64,000 nt of DNA, taken from positions 24,304 to 88,303 of the forward strand of contig DBBP01000031.1 in the NCBI GenBank assembly GCA_002292285.1, read 5' to 3'. Origin of the DNA: Proteobacteria bacterium UBA981. Its GTDB lineage: Bacteria; Pseudomonadota; Gammaproteobacteria; Ga0077536. Shown here piece by piece: positions 1-7,741 of this stretch; position 1 is the stretch's first letter; every line of letters begins with the position of its first letter. Position numbers and translations under genes: made by a program. The notes under the pieces are model-generated. The model saw nothing but the letters and a program-made list of their open reading frames with translations, was not told the origin of the DNA and did not search any database.

Positions 1-335
1 ACAACCGGATCGCTGTCGGCGCGCACCTGTTGCGGCCACGACTTCGCCTTGCCCTGGTAGCCGCGCGCAACGATTCCAGGCTTGAATCCGTACTCGGCGA
101 GGCGGTTCGCCAGCCAGATCACCAGCGGCGTTTTGCCGGTACCGCCAACCACGATGTTGCCGACGACGATAACTGGTAGCGGCGCGCGATAAACGTTCAG
201 CAAGCGTGAACTGTAGACTGCGCGCCGAACCCACGCGATAGATCGGAACAACCAGGCGACCGGGAGCAGAACTGCGCTCACAGGATGGCGCCCGTACCAT
301 ATTTCCTCCAGTAGTTTGCGCGCCTTTGCTATCAC
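1..335 (-). CDS. lpxK: Tetraacyldisaccharide 4'-kinase LpxK, N-terminal part (cut by window edge)
   Basis: LpxK phosphorylates the 4' position of the lipid A disaccharide precursor at the inner membrane. Translating the reverse strand gives an N-terminus with YGRHPVSAVLLPVAWLF (membrane-anchoring helix), then VVGNIVVGGTGKTPLVIWL, which is the Walker A motif of the family, then IVARGYQGK. All three match the start of LpxK. The only start codon in frame after the upstream stop is GTG at 335, 23 bp after the end of exbD. The C-terminal two thirds lie outside the window. Position after exbB-exbD is common in gammaproteobacteria. Confidence 0.9.
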   Translation of the reverse strand, partial: MIAKARKLLEEIWYGRHPVSAVLLPVAWLFRSIAWVRRAVYSSRLLNVYRAPLPVIVVGNIVVGGTGKTPLVIWLANRLAEYGFKPGIVARGYQGKAKSWPQQVRADSDPV

Positions 336-357
336 CGGCGCCGAATAACCTGCGCGT

Positions 358-777
358 TCATTTCTGGTCGTGCATCAGGGTAGGAAACGTCACGCGATAG
401 AGGCCGGCCTGTCGCGCAGCGTCCATCACATCGACAACATTTTGGTGTGTGGCAGCCGCATCGGCACTAATGATCACGACGGGATCTCCACCCTCCCCGC
501 GCGCCTGTTCAAGCGCTTTTCGAATCGTCACGACCTGTGCGTTTATCAACGCCTGGTCATTCACGAAAATGCTTCCCTGACGGTCAATGGCGATTTCGAT
601 GCGGTCAACCAGGTCCTCGCGCAACTCTGCACTGGCCTGGGGCAGATTGACCTCAATCTCTGATTCCTTGACGAAAGTGGTCGACACCATAAAGAAGATC
701 AAGAGCAGGAATACGACATCAATCAACGGGGTCAGATTGATGTCAAGATCGCGATTAATCGGCGGGCGAAAGTTCAA
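358..777 (-). CDS. exbD: ExbD/TolR family biopolymer transport protein
   Basis: Proton-channel subunit that works with ExbB to energise envelope processes. The 139-residue protein begins NFRPPINRDLDINLTPLID, then one transmembrane helix (DVVFLLLIFFMVSTTF) whose Asp is the conserved proton-carrying residue, followed by a periplasmic domain. I chose TTG at 777 because GAGGAG, inside the end of exbB, lies about 7 bases upstream and the protein then starts like other family members. A longer open frame upstream overlaps exbB and is not needed. It is cotranscribed with exbB (one-base gap) and lpxK. Confidence 0.9.
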   Translation of the reverse strand: MNFRPPINRDLDINLTPLIDVVFLLLIFFMVSTTFVKESEIEVNLPQASAELREDLVDRIEIAIDRQGSIFVNDQALINAQVVTIRKALEQARGEGGDPVVIISADAAATHQNVVDVMDAARQAGLYRVTFPTLMHDQK

Positions 778-778
778 C

Positions 779-1438
779 CTAGTTCTCCTCGCTGGCAGCG
801 CGGGCGTTTTCCTGTTCGCGCTCACCGTGAAGCACTTCAACCAGCTTCAGCGCCTCCTGCTCCATGGAGACAACAAACCCTTCAACGCGACCAAGGAAGT
901 AGCGGTAAAACATCAGCGTCGGAATGGCCACCGACAACCCCGCGGCAGTCGTGATCAAGGCCTCAGAAATACCGCCCGCAAGAACCGATGCGTCGCCGAC
1001 CCCTTGGGCCGTGATCGCTGCAAAGACCTTGATCATGCCGATCACTGTGCCTAACAGCCCAAGTAGCGGTGCAATCGACGCAATCGTACCCAGCGTATTC
1101 AGATAACGACTCAGTTCGTATATGACATGACGCCCGACCTCTTCAATGCTGTCTTTCATGACGATGCGATCGTGAGCGCGGTTAACGAGCCCGGCTGCGA
1201 GCACCCGCCCCAGCGGCGAACCGTCCCGCAACGCCTGAATGCGCTTGTCATCCAGCACACCTGCATTGGCCCACTGCCAGACCTGCGCGACCAGATTGTC
1301 GGGCGTGATCCGACGCGTTTGCAGCGTCCAGAAACGTTCAACGATAAGCGCTGTTGCGACCACGGAACACAGCAATATAGGTAACATCATCCAACCGCCG
1401 GCATTGACGAATATCAACACGAGTATCCAGTCTCCCAA
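779..1438 (-). CDS. exbB: MotA/TolQ/ExbB proton channel family protein
   Basis: Inner-membrane partner of ExbD. The protein has an N-terminal helix (GGWMMLPILLCSVVATALIV), a cytoplasmic region, and a pair of C-terminal helices containing LGTIASIAPLLGLLGTVIGM and GLSVAIPTLMFYRYFLG, the family signature. At 219 residues it is of usual length for the ExbB group found beside comEC and lpxK. The start used here is TTG at 1438. GTG at 1420 would give an N-terminus closer to relatives and has GGGAG 11 bases upstream, so the exact start is uncertain. Confidence 0.9.
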   Translation of the reverse strand: MGDWILVLIFVNAGGWMMLPILLCSVVATALIVERFWTLQTRRITPDNLVAQVWQWANAGVLDDKRIQALRDGSPLGRVLAAGLVNRAHDRIVMKDSIEEVGRHVIYELSRYLNTLGTIASIAPLLGLLGTVIGMIKVFAAITAQGVGDASVLAGGISEALITTAAGLSVAIPTLMFYRYFLGRVEGFVVSMEQEALKLVEVLHGEREQENARAASEEN

Positions 1439-1508
1439 GATTGGCTGCGCCTGAATCGGCGTGCGCAGACATTACCAAACCGAGTCAACAGCCGAAAGTA
1501 GCGGGCGA

Positions 1509-3809
1509 CTATTGACGCTCTAAACCAGCCTGCGTCCAGAATCTGTGGCGCTGTGAACGTTCCGTGATCAGCACCGCTCCGAGTGCGCTAAAAGTGACAC
1601 TTACGGCGCCGTCGGTCGCCGTGTTGGTCAGTTGGCTACCGATTGCTCGATAGCGTTCGATTACCGCTGCGTGAGGCATGCCGTAGCGATTTCCGTAGCC
1701 GCTGGAAACAACCGCGAAACGAGGCCGAACGGCAGTCACGAAATCACTCGTGGAAGAGCTCTTGCTGCCATGATGCGGGACTATCAGTAAGTCGGCCCTG
1801 AGGCGCTCGCGTGCTCGCGCGAGCAGCTCGCGTTCTGCGGGCAACTCGACGTCGCCGCTTAGCAACGCCGTGCCGAACGGTGACCGAACCGCGAGCACGC
1901 AGGACGCATTGTTGCGACCTGGTGCGGAATTCTGCAGCGGATGCAGCCACTCGAACTCAACGCCGTCCCAAGACCATCGATAGCCGGCATAGCAAGGTAC
2001 ATGCTCGGTAGCAAGGCGCGCGCGAGGCGGCGCGTAAAGCTTCCCGACGCGATAGGTTGCCAGGATTGAGGCGAGTCCGCCAACGTGGTCGCTGTCTGTG
2101 TGACTGATGGCAACAGTATCGAGCGCGTCGCTCCCGATGCGCTGCAGAGCCGGCACAACCACTGCGCTGCCGGCATCCCCACGCCGCCCCCACCAGGACG
2201 GCCCAGCGTCATACAGCAGCAGGTGATGGCGGGTCGCTACCAACACCGCCAGCCCCTGTCCGACATCAAGAACGGTGACACGGAATGCGCCCGGCTTGAG
2301 TGCCGGTTGACGTGCACCCAACGCTGCGACGAGGACGATAGCCCCCAAAATTCGCGTTGCTAGCGCCCGCGGCAAACTCAGCAGCACTAGCGCAAAGGCG
2401 ATAGGCAGTACGGTAGTAGCGTTGATCAGCGCGCTGACCGGGATAGGTGGAAGGGCTGTAGCCAGAAATTCCAGCGTGGCCTCGAGATAAATCCATAACC
2501 GCGCCGCGCTATCCCAAACGATGGCGGCTGGCGCGAAGCTCACGGTGCTGAGCAACATGCCAAGCAAGGTCAACGGCACGATGAATACGCTGGCAAACGG
2601 TACCGCGAGCATATTTGCCACTGGCGCGACCAGCGAAAGTTCGCCGAATATCAGGGTGACGAGCGGTGTCAGGCCCAGGCACAACATCCAGTGTGTGCGC
2701 CACAGGCGCCGAATCCGGCCGTCGTCCCCGTCATGCGAGCGAACCAACGCGATCAGAATGGCCACGGCAAGAAACGACAGCCAGGTTCCGTTGGCCAGCA
2801 GGGTAAAAGGATCCTGGGTCGCGAGAATGACCAGAGCGATGAGCAAATTGTCGATACTCAACACACGCCGCCCGCGCAATGCCGCTAGCGCGCCCCAACT
2901 CACCATGCCTGCCGCCCGACACGCCGCGATGCCAAATCCGGCCAGCGCGGCATAGCAGAGCGCTGCCAATAGCGCTGCGATCCACCCAACCCGCACTGCT
3001 GGATAGTGCTGGGCATGACGACCGAGTAACGCCACCAGTAGTCGCACAACGCACAGTGTCCATGCCGCGCATAGAGAAATGTGCAGACCACTTATCGCGA
3101 GTAAGTGTCCTACACCGGTCGCGCGCAGCAAACGCCGTTGCCGCTCATTGAGCGCACTCCGGTCTGCGACCGCCAGCGCTTTTATTATTGCTGCGGCTGC
3201 AGGCTCGAGCCCGGCCGCGTCGATTGCGCGGCTGAATCGAGCACGCCAGTACCTGATGCCGTAGGGCGACGCGATCGCGGCGCAGTGATTTTCCGGGTGC
3301 TTCACTACGCTAGCGAAGCCACTATAGCGCCGCGCAACGAAGCCACGCTCGGCATCCGGCGCGCCCGGATTAGCCAACGCATGCGGACGCCGCAGGCGCA
3401 CGTACAGTCGGCACCAACTATCTGGGGCCAGAGCGAGTGCATGCGTAGCACCCGAGATCCGCAACTGCGGTGGCGACGCCAGCGGCAGCCAGGTGCCGGG
3501 CGATGCGGCGAGTTGCATTACAAACGATTGCCGGCCCTGCTCGACGTAGGCGAAGGAATCAACGGCGCCGCTTACCTGTGTAACGAGGCCGCCGGGCGGC
3601 AGCGAATCGCGTTGTTCGAGATAGGCTTGGATATGCAACGACGCCCACAAGACGCCGAGTATCAGAGCGGCGAGCGGACGCAGGCGGCCGATTGCCATCA
3701 GCAACAACGCCAACAACCCGGCACTGATCATCGCAGCGCATGACAGCGGCGCCGACGTTAATAGCGCGCCAACAATCCCGACAAGGTAGAATACGAAGAT
3801 ATGGCGCAT
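1509..3809 (-). CDS. comEC: ComEC/Rec2 DNA internalisation channel
   Basis: Large inner-membrane protein that carries single-stranded DNA into the cytoplasm during natural transformation. The 766-residue product has the expected order: N-terminal helices and DUF4131-type periplasmic segment, a multi-helix Competence domain (ATGVGHLLAISGLHISL is its hallmark), then a C-terminal metallo-beta-lactamase-like domain with SHTDSDHVGGLAS and LIVPHHGSKSS. Length is normal for gammaproteobacterial ComEC and the frame is unbroken. It is divergent from the DUF2062 gene across about 290 bp in which I see nothing else. Confidence 0.93.
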   Translation of the reverse strand: MRHIFVFYLVGIVGALLTSAPLSCAAMISAGLLALLLMAIGRLRPLAALILGVLWASLHIQAYLEQRDSLPPGGLVTQVSGAVDSFAYVEQGRQSFVMQLAASPGTWLPLASPPQLRISGATHALALAPDSWCRLYVRLRRPHALANPGAPDAERGFVARRYSGFASVVKHPENHCAAIASPYGIRYWRARFSRAIDAAGLEPAAAAIIKALAVADRSALNERQRRLLRATGVGHLLAISGLHISLCAAWTLCVVRLLVALLGRHAQHYPAVRVGWIAALLAALCYAALAGFGIAACRAAGMVSWGALAALRGRRVLSIDNLLIALVILATQDPFTLLANGTWLSFLAVAILIALVRSHDGDDGRIRRLWRTHWMLCLGLTPLVTLIFGELSLVAPVANMLAVPFASVFIVPLTLLGMLLSTVSFAPAAIVWDSAARLWIYLEATLEFLATALPPIPVSALINATTVLPIAFALVLLSLPRALATRILGAIVLVAALGARQPALKPGAFRVTVLDVGQGLAVLVATRHHLLLYDAGPSWWGRRGDAGSAVVVPALQRIGSDALDTVAISHTDSDHVGGLASILATYRVGKLYAPPRARLATEHVPCYAGYRWSWDGVEFEWLHPLQNSAPGRNNASCVLAVRSPFGTALLSGDVELPAERELLARARERLRADLLIVPHHGSKSSSTSDFVTAVRPRFAVVSSGYGNRYGMPHAAVIERYRAIGSQLTNTATDGAVSVTFSALGAVLITERSQRHRFWTQAGLERQ

Positions 3810-4098
3810 GCATCGTCCATGAGCGTTACAGCGAGATCATGCTGAAGCGCGATTCTGATCGCGGCGCTACATCCTTGCAGCGTCGATAGGCCTGAGACCT
3901 GCCTGTAGTATAGCGCGTCGCCACTGTCGCGCGGCGTAATCATCAGCCTTCGAGTGCCGAATCAACGAGTAGCCGAGGAGACCCTGGTTTGACCATGGGC
4001 GCGAAATTGCGAGGAGTTCAAACAGGGAAACCGGGCAGCGTTCGGCACGGCGTCGTGCTGAACCAGGCGTCGCAACGCTATCCCTGCGAACGGTCGCA

Positions 4099-4632
4099 AT
4101 GAGCCCACGCCACATTCTCAAACGCTACGTCGGTAGCCGTGAATCGCTCAGCGAGTCGCGCGCCGCGGGCCGTTTGGGCAAACGCCTGCACAATGCCGAT
4201 ATCTGGCATCCTGGGCGACGTTCAGTTGCCGGCGGTGTAAGTCTGGGATTTTTCCTCGCCTTCATACCGCTGCCGGTGCAAATGCTGATTGCCGCCCCGC
4301 TCGCATTATTGTTTCGGGTCAACCTGCCGGTCGCACTGATCGCCGTATGGATAACCAATCCAATCACGATTGCACCGCTGTTCATCTTCGCGTTTAAAAT
4401 CGGCAGCTGGATTAGCGGTCGTGACAGCGAGAATTCGCCGCTTACTTTTGAACCTTCGTTCGACGCTATTGCGACGACGTTTGGTGAGATCTGGTTGCCG
4501 TTGTGGATTGGCTGCCTGGTATGCGGCAGCGCCGCAGCAATAGTGGGCAACGTAGCGGTGCGCTTACTGTGGCGCGCAAACCTGTTTTATCGCCGGCGTC
4601 AGCGGCGCAAGAAAAAACTCAACCCGCAATAG
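4099..4632 (+). CDS. DUF2062 domain membrane protein
   Basis: A 177-residue protein of the DUF2062 family, function unknown. The conserved core is visible: positively charged N-terminus ending in IWHPGRRSVAGGVSLG, two hydrophobic segments around FFLAFIPLPVQMLIAAPLAL and VNLPVALIAVWITNPITIAP, and a last helix near LWIGCLVCGSAAAIVGNVAV. These proteins are commonly encoded beside comEC, as here. The C-terminus is very basic. The gene converges on lolD and overlaps its end by 14 bp. Confidence 0.85.
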   Translation: MSPRHILKRYVGSRESLSESRAAGRLGKRLHNADIWHPGRRSVAGGVSLGFFLAFIPLPVQMLIAAPLALLFRVNLPVALIAVWITNPITIAPLFIFAFKIGSWISGRDSENSPLTFEPSFDAIATTFGEIWLPLWIGCLVCGSAAAIVGNVAVRLLWRANLFYRRRQRRKKKLNPQ

Positions 4633-5305
4633 CGCTCAGACGTCCATCGCCGAGGTTGTAGCGACGCTGCATCCTTGCCGCGATGTTTTCGTCGTGGGTG
4701 ACGACGATTACCGCTGCATTTTTCTCTGCACAAAGTTCAAGCATCAAGTCGCAGGTCTGTGCCGCGTTGCGTTGGTCGAGATTACCGGTCGGCTCATCGG
4801 CAAGCAGACAGCGCGGTGCGGTCACCAAGGCGCGGGCGATCGCGACGCGTTGCCGCTCCCCTCCGGACAGCTCGGCAGGACGGTGAGTGGCGCGCTCCGC
4901 GAGCCCGATACGATCAAGTATTGCGCGCGCACTGGCCCGCGCCTCGCGCGCCGATATGCGCCCGATTAGTAACGGCATGGCGACGTTCTCCAGCGCGGAA
5001 AATTCAGCCAGCAAGTGATGGAACTGATAGACAAATCCAAGCGTCGAATTGCGCATGCTGGTGCGTATGCGCTCAGAAGCTGTGTGCAAATCCTGCCCGC
5101 ACACCGTGACCGAACCTCGACTCGGTTGGTCCAGTCCGCCAAGCAAATGCAGCAAGGTGCTTTTACCTGAACCCGATGCCCCGGTTATCGCCACGGTCTC
5201 GCCGCCACCGACATCCAAATCAACGCCATTCAAAACTTCGATGATCGTGTCACCATCATCATAGCTACGCGCCAAATCGCGACACGAAATCACACAATCA
5301 TTCAT
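4619..5305 (-). CDS. lolD: Lipoprotein-releasing ABC transporter ATPase LolD
   Basis: ATP-binding subunit that powers release of outer-membrane lipoproteins from the inner membrane to LolA. Seen in the 228-residue product: Walker A GASGSGKSTLLHLLGGLD, signature LSGGERQRVAIARAL, Walker B LLADEPTGNLD and a switch His in VVTHDENIA. The start is ATG at 5305, overlapping the end of lolC by 8 bp, which indicates translational coupling. The longer open frame upstream only reads lolC sequence in another frame. About 228 residues is the usual family length. Confidence 0.95.
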   Translation of the reverse strand: MNDCVISCRDLARSYDDGDTIIEVLNGVDLDVGGGETVAITGASGSGKSTLLHLLGGLDQPSRGSVTVCGQDLHTASERIRTSMRNSTLGFVYQFHHLLAEFSALENVAMPLLIGRISAREARASARAILDRIGLAERATHRPAELSGGERQRVAIARALVTAPRCLLADEPTGNLDQRNAAQTCDLMLELCAEKNAAVIVVTHDENIAARMQRRYNLGDGRLSAIAG

Positions 5306-6539
5306 GGCGCAGCCCATCTGCAGGCGTAGTTTGGGCAGCCAGCCACGCTGGGTATAGCGGTGCCACAATTGCGAGTAGCAACGCGAACACGGCCGTGCCC
5401 ACGAAATCTGACCACAGTGGCTGTGACGGAATCGTGCTGATGTAATAGACCTCTGGCGACAAAATCTTGGAACCCATGAGCTGTTCAATCAACGCGACCA
5501 GCGCGTCGATATTGTGGGACAGGACAACACCGAGCAACAACCCGCCGCAGACGCCAAGCAACCCGGTGACCGCGCCCTGAATAAGAAATACTCGCGTGAT
5601 CGCCCCTCGCGTCATACCCAACGCTCTCAGCATGGCGATGTCGCCGCGCTTTTCGGCAACCGCCACGACCAGAATCGAGACCATGTTAAAGGCCGCGATA
5701 GCGACCGCAAGGGCGAGAATAATGAACATTACAATTTTCTCGGTCTTCAGCGCGCGGTACAAATTTTGGTGACTGTCTGTCCAGTCTTCTATGGTGGCGC
5801 CCACGCTGACTGCTAACGCGCGCTTGAGGCTCGGTGCCATGTTTGCATCGGCCAGTCGCACGCGAATTCCATCGATGCCAGGGCCAAGACGAAATAAACG
5901 CGCCGCATCGTCTCGGTTGGTGACAATCAAACCACCGTCATGTTCTTGCAATCCAAATTCGAAAATACCGACAACGCGAAATCGTTTCATGCGCGGAATC
6001 AAGCCGGCCGGTGTGACCACCGGGCGCGGCGACAACAAATTCAAGTCGTCACCCAACCCGACACCCAACTGTGCGGCGAGTTCGCTGCCAATGACCGCAG
6101 AAAAGCTGCCGCTGACCAATTCCGCCAGCTCTCCCGCCCGCAAATGTTCGGCCAGAGTCGTCACGCGCCCCTCGGCGGCACGCTCTACCCCGCGAACTTC
6201 AACTGCGCGAATACGAGCACCGCGCTGCACGAGAACATCGCGACGTACGTAAGGCGCTGCCGCGAGCACATCGGGATGGTCTTCAAGCTTACTCAAGGCA
6301 TCACGCCAAGCCTCTGCAGGGAGATCGCTGGCATCGACATCAAGGTGCCCGCTCATGCCGAGGATGCGCTCGCGCAATTCACCTTCAAAACCATTCATAA
6401 TCGACAATATCGTGAGCAGCACGGCAACGCCCAGCGCTGTTGCGACAATCGCGGTCAACGAAATGAACGCGATAAAGTGATTGCCGCGCCTGGCATAGAT
6501 GTAGCGGATGCCGATAAACGATTCGACGGGCATTGACAT
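5298..6539 (-). CDS. lolC: Lipoprotein-releasing system membrane protein, LolC/LolE (possibly LolF) type
   Basis: Membrane subunit of the Lol exporter. The 413-residue protein starts ESFIGIRYIYARRGNHFIAF, typical of the family, followed by a first helix (ISLTAIVATALGVAVLLTIL) with NGFEGELRERILGMSGHLDV, a large periplasmic domain and three C-terminal helices of FtsX type. Only one such membrane gene lies beside lolD; the next gene upstream is tsaB. Either lolE is elsewhere or this is a LolF-like homodimer subunit. Start ATG at 6539; a second ATG two codons later is equally possible. Confidence 0.9.
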   Translation of the reverse strand: MSMPVESFIGIRYIYARRGNHFIAFISLTAIVATALGVAVLLTILSIMNGFEGELRERILGMSGHLDVDASDLPAEAWRDALSKLEDHPDVLAAAPYVRRDVLVQRGARIRAVEVRGVERAAEGRVTTLAEHLRAGELAELVSGSFSAVIGSELAAQLGVGLGDDLNLLSPRPVVTPAGLIPRMKRFRVVGIFEFGLQEHDGGLIVTNRDDAARLFRLGPGIDGIRVRLADANMAPSLKRALAVSVGATIEDWTDSHQNLYRALKTEKIVMFIILALAVAIAAFNMVSILVVAVAEKRGDIAMLRALGMTRGAITRVFLIQGAVTGLLGVCGGLLLGVVLSHNIDALVALIEQLMGSKILSPEVYYISTIPSQPLWSDFVGTAVFALLLAIVAPLYPAWLAAQTTPADGLRHE

Positions 6540-6601
6540 GACCGGCGATTATAACTTGAAGCCTCGACACGCCGTCGTCTCATTAAGCATCATGAATTGT
6601 T

Positions 6602-7267
6602 ATGAACATCCTCGCTCTGGAAACGTCTACTGAGGCCTGCTCTGTCGCACTGTTAACGCCAGCGGGAATCAAGTCCTGCCACGACATTGCGCCGCGCCAA
6701 CATACCGATTTGGTTCTGGCGATGATCGAAGATGTTTTTACCCGCAGTGAGGTTACTCGCGGACAACTCGACGCTGTGGCGTTCGGCCACGGCCCCGGTT
6801 CTTTTACGGGCGTACGCATTGCCGCGTCGATCGCACAAGGCATTGCGTTGGCACTGCATTGTCCGGTCGTACCGGTTTCAACATTGCGCGCGCTCGCTGC
6901 GGGTGCCGCACGGACCAGTGGCACCGACCGCGTGCTGGTTGCCAGCGATGCGCGCCGCCAGGAGATCTACTTCGCTGCTTACGAGTTTTCCGGTGAGGAC
7001 GAGACCACACGCTCGATTGTCGCCGACTGCGTCATTCCAGCCGAACAAATACGCCGGCCCGATAGTGGCATATGGTCAACTGCCGGGAATGGTTGGGCGA
7101 CGTATCGCTCGCGTCTGAGTGACGACGTACGTGCCCTTCCCAAAGCACTGACCGAATTCCCCGAAGCTGTTGATGTCGCACGCCTGGCGCAGTTCGATTT
7201 AGCGCATGGCGCAGGCATGTCGCCCGAACAGGCAGCCCCAATCTATCTGCGTGGTGCTGTCGACTAA
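6602..7267 (+). CDS. tsaB: tRNA threonylcarbamoyladenosine biosynthesis protein TsaB
   Basis: Non-catalytic ASKHA-fold partner of TsaD in making t6A37 in tRNAs that read ANN codons. The 221-residue protein begins MNILALETSTEACSVAL and has GHGPGSFTGVRIAASIAQGI, the signature of TsaB, plus VLVASDARRQEIYFAAYEF. Length agrees with bacterial TsaB. It is divergent from lolC with about 60 bp between start codons. No terminator with a T-tract is obvious after its stop. Confidence 0.93.
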   Translation: MNILALETSTEACSVALLTPAGIKSCHDIAPRQHTDLVLAMIEDVFTRSEVTRGQLDAVAFGHGPGSFTGVRIAASIAQGIALALHCPVVPVSTLRALAAGAARTSGTDRVLVASDARRQEIYFAAYEFSGEDETTRSIVADCVIPAEQIRRPDSGIWSTAGNGWATYRSRLSDDVRALPKALTEFPEAVDVARLAQFDLAHGAGMSPEQAAPIYLRGAVD

Positions 7268-7606
7268 GCGCGTCATGCACGCCCGACTGTCGCCCGGCAT
7301 ACGCTGAATACCACTTTTGCCCCCGCTGCGCACACCGCGCGAAGCGCCGGGCGGGAACGGACATACGCCGGCCAAAGTACTGCCCGATGGCGGTTCACCC
7401 CCGCGCCGTTCGTTTAACGCGCAAAACCGGCGAAGCGTCTTTTCGAATTCCCTCCACTAACAGCCTGATCCGGCAACCGGGGCAGTGTTTATGGCGCCGG
7501 CGACGGTGCTTATCGCAAGCGCCTGATCTCCTTACAAAAGCCGGAAACTATCCCCAGTTTGTACCCAGCTTAAGCGCGAGTTACACTGCGGCTGCACACA
7601 AGCTGT
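7268..7606. other. Intergenic region between tsaB and the nrdAB control region
   Basis: No gene recognised. Short open frames here lack family features and ribosome sites. The last part leads into the nrd promoter. Confidence 0.6.
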
Positions 7607-7654
7607 ACACATCATCTAGTGGTTCATTATTTCCTTGACCACATGTTATTGTGG
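7607..7654 (+). promoter_or_regulatory. Two NrdR-like boxes
   Basis: Box 1 at 7607-7622 reads ACACATCATCTAGTGG and box 2 at 7639-7654 reads CCACATGTTATTGTGG. Both fit the NrdR consensus acaCwAtATwTwGtgt in most positions. Their starts are 32 bp apart, three helical turns, which is the usual arrangement for NrdR. Box 2 overlaps the -35 element and spacer of the promoter at 7635-7663, so binding would repress nrdAB. The nrdR gene itself is not in the window. The sites are read from sequence; the regulator is inferred. Confidence 0.8.
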
Positions 7655-7663
7655 TGATATACA
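7635..7663 (+). promoter_or_regulatory. Sigma-70-type promoter of nrdA
   Basis: TTGACC (7635-7640), 17 bp, then TATACA (7658-7663): near-consensus hexamers at ideal spacing. Transcription would start near 7670, about 70 bp before the nrdA start codon. No other comparable match was noticed between tsaB and nrdA. Confidence 0.75.
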
Positions 7664-7741
7664 GTCGCTTACACGGCAAACATAAACAATAATCCGATGC
7701 CGTCACCGGCCACAGAGCCGTGCGAATTACCTGGAGGGGAT

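Noticed and set aside
7697..7741. nrdA start at 7697
   Set aside because: No ribosome site there; GGAGGGG lies directly before ATG 7742.
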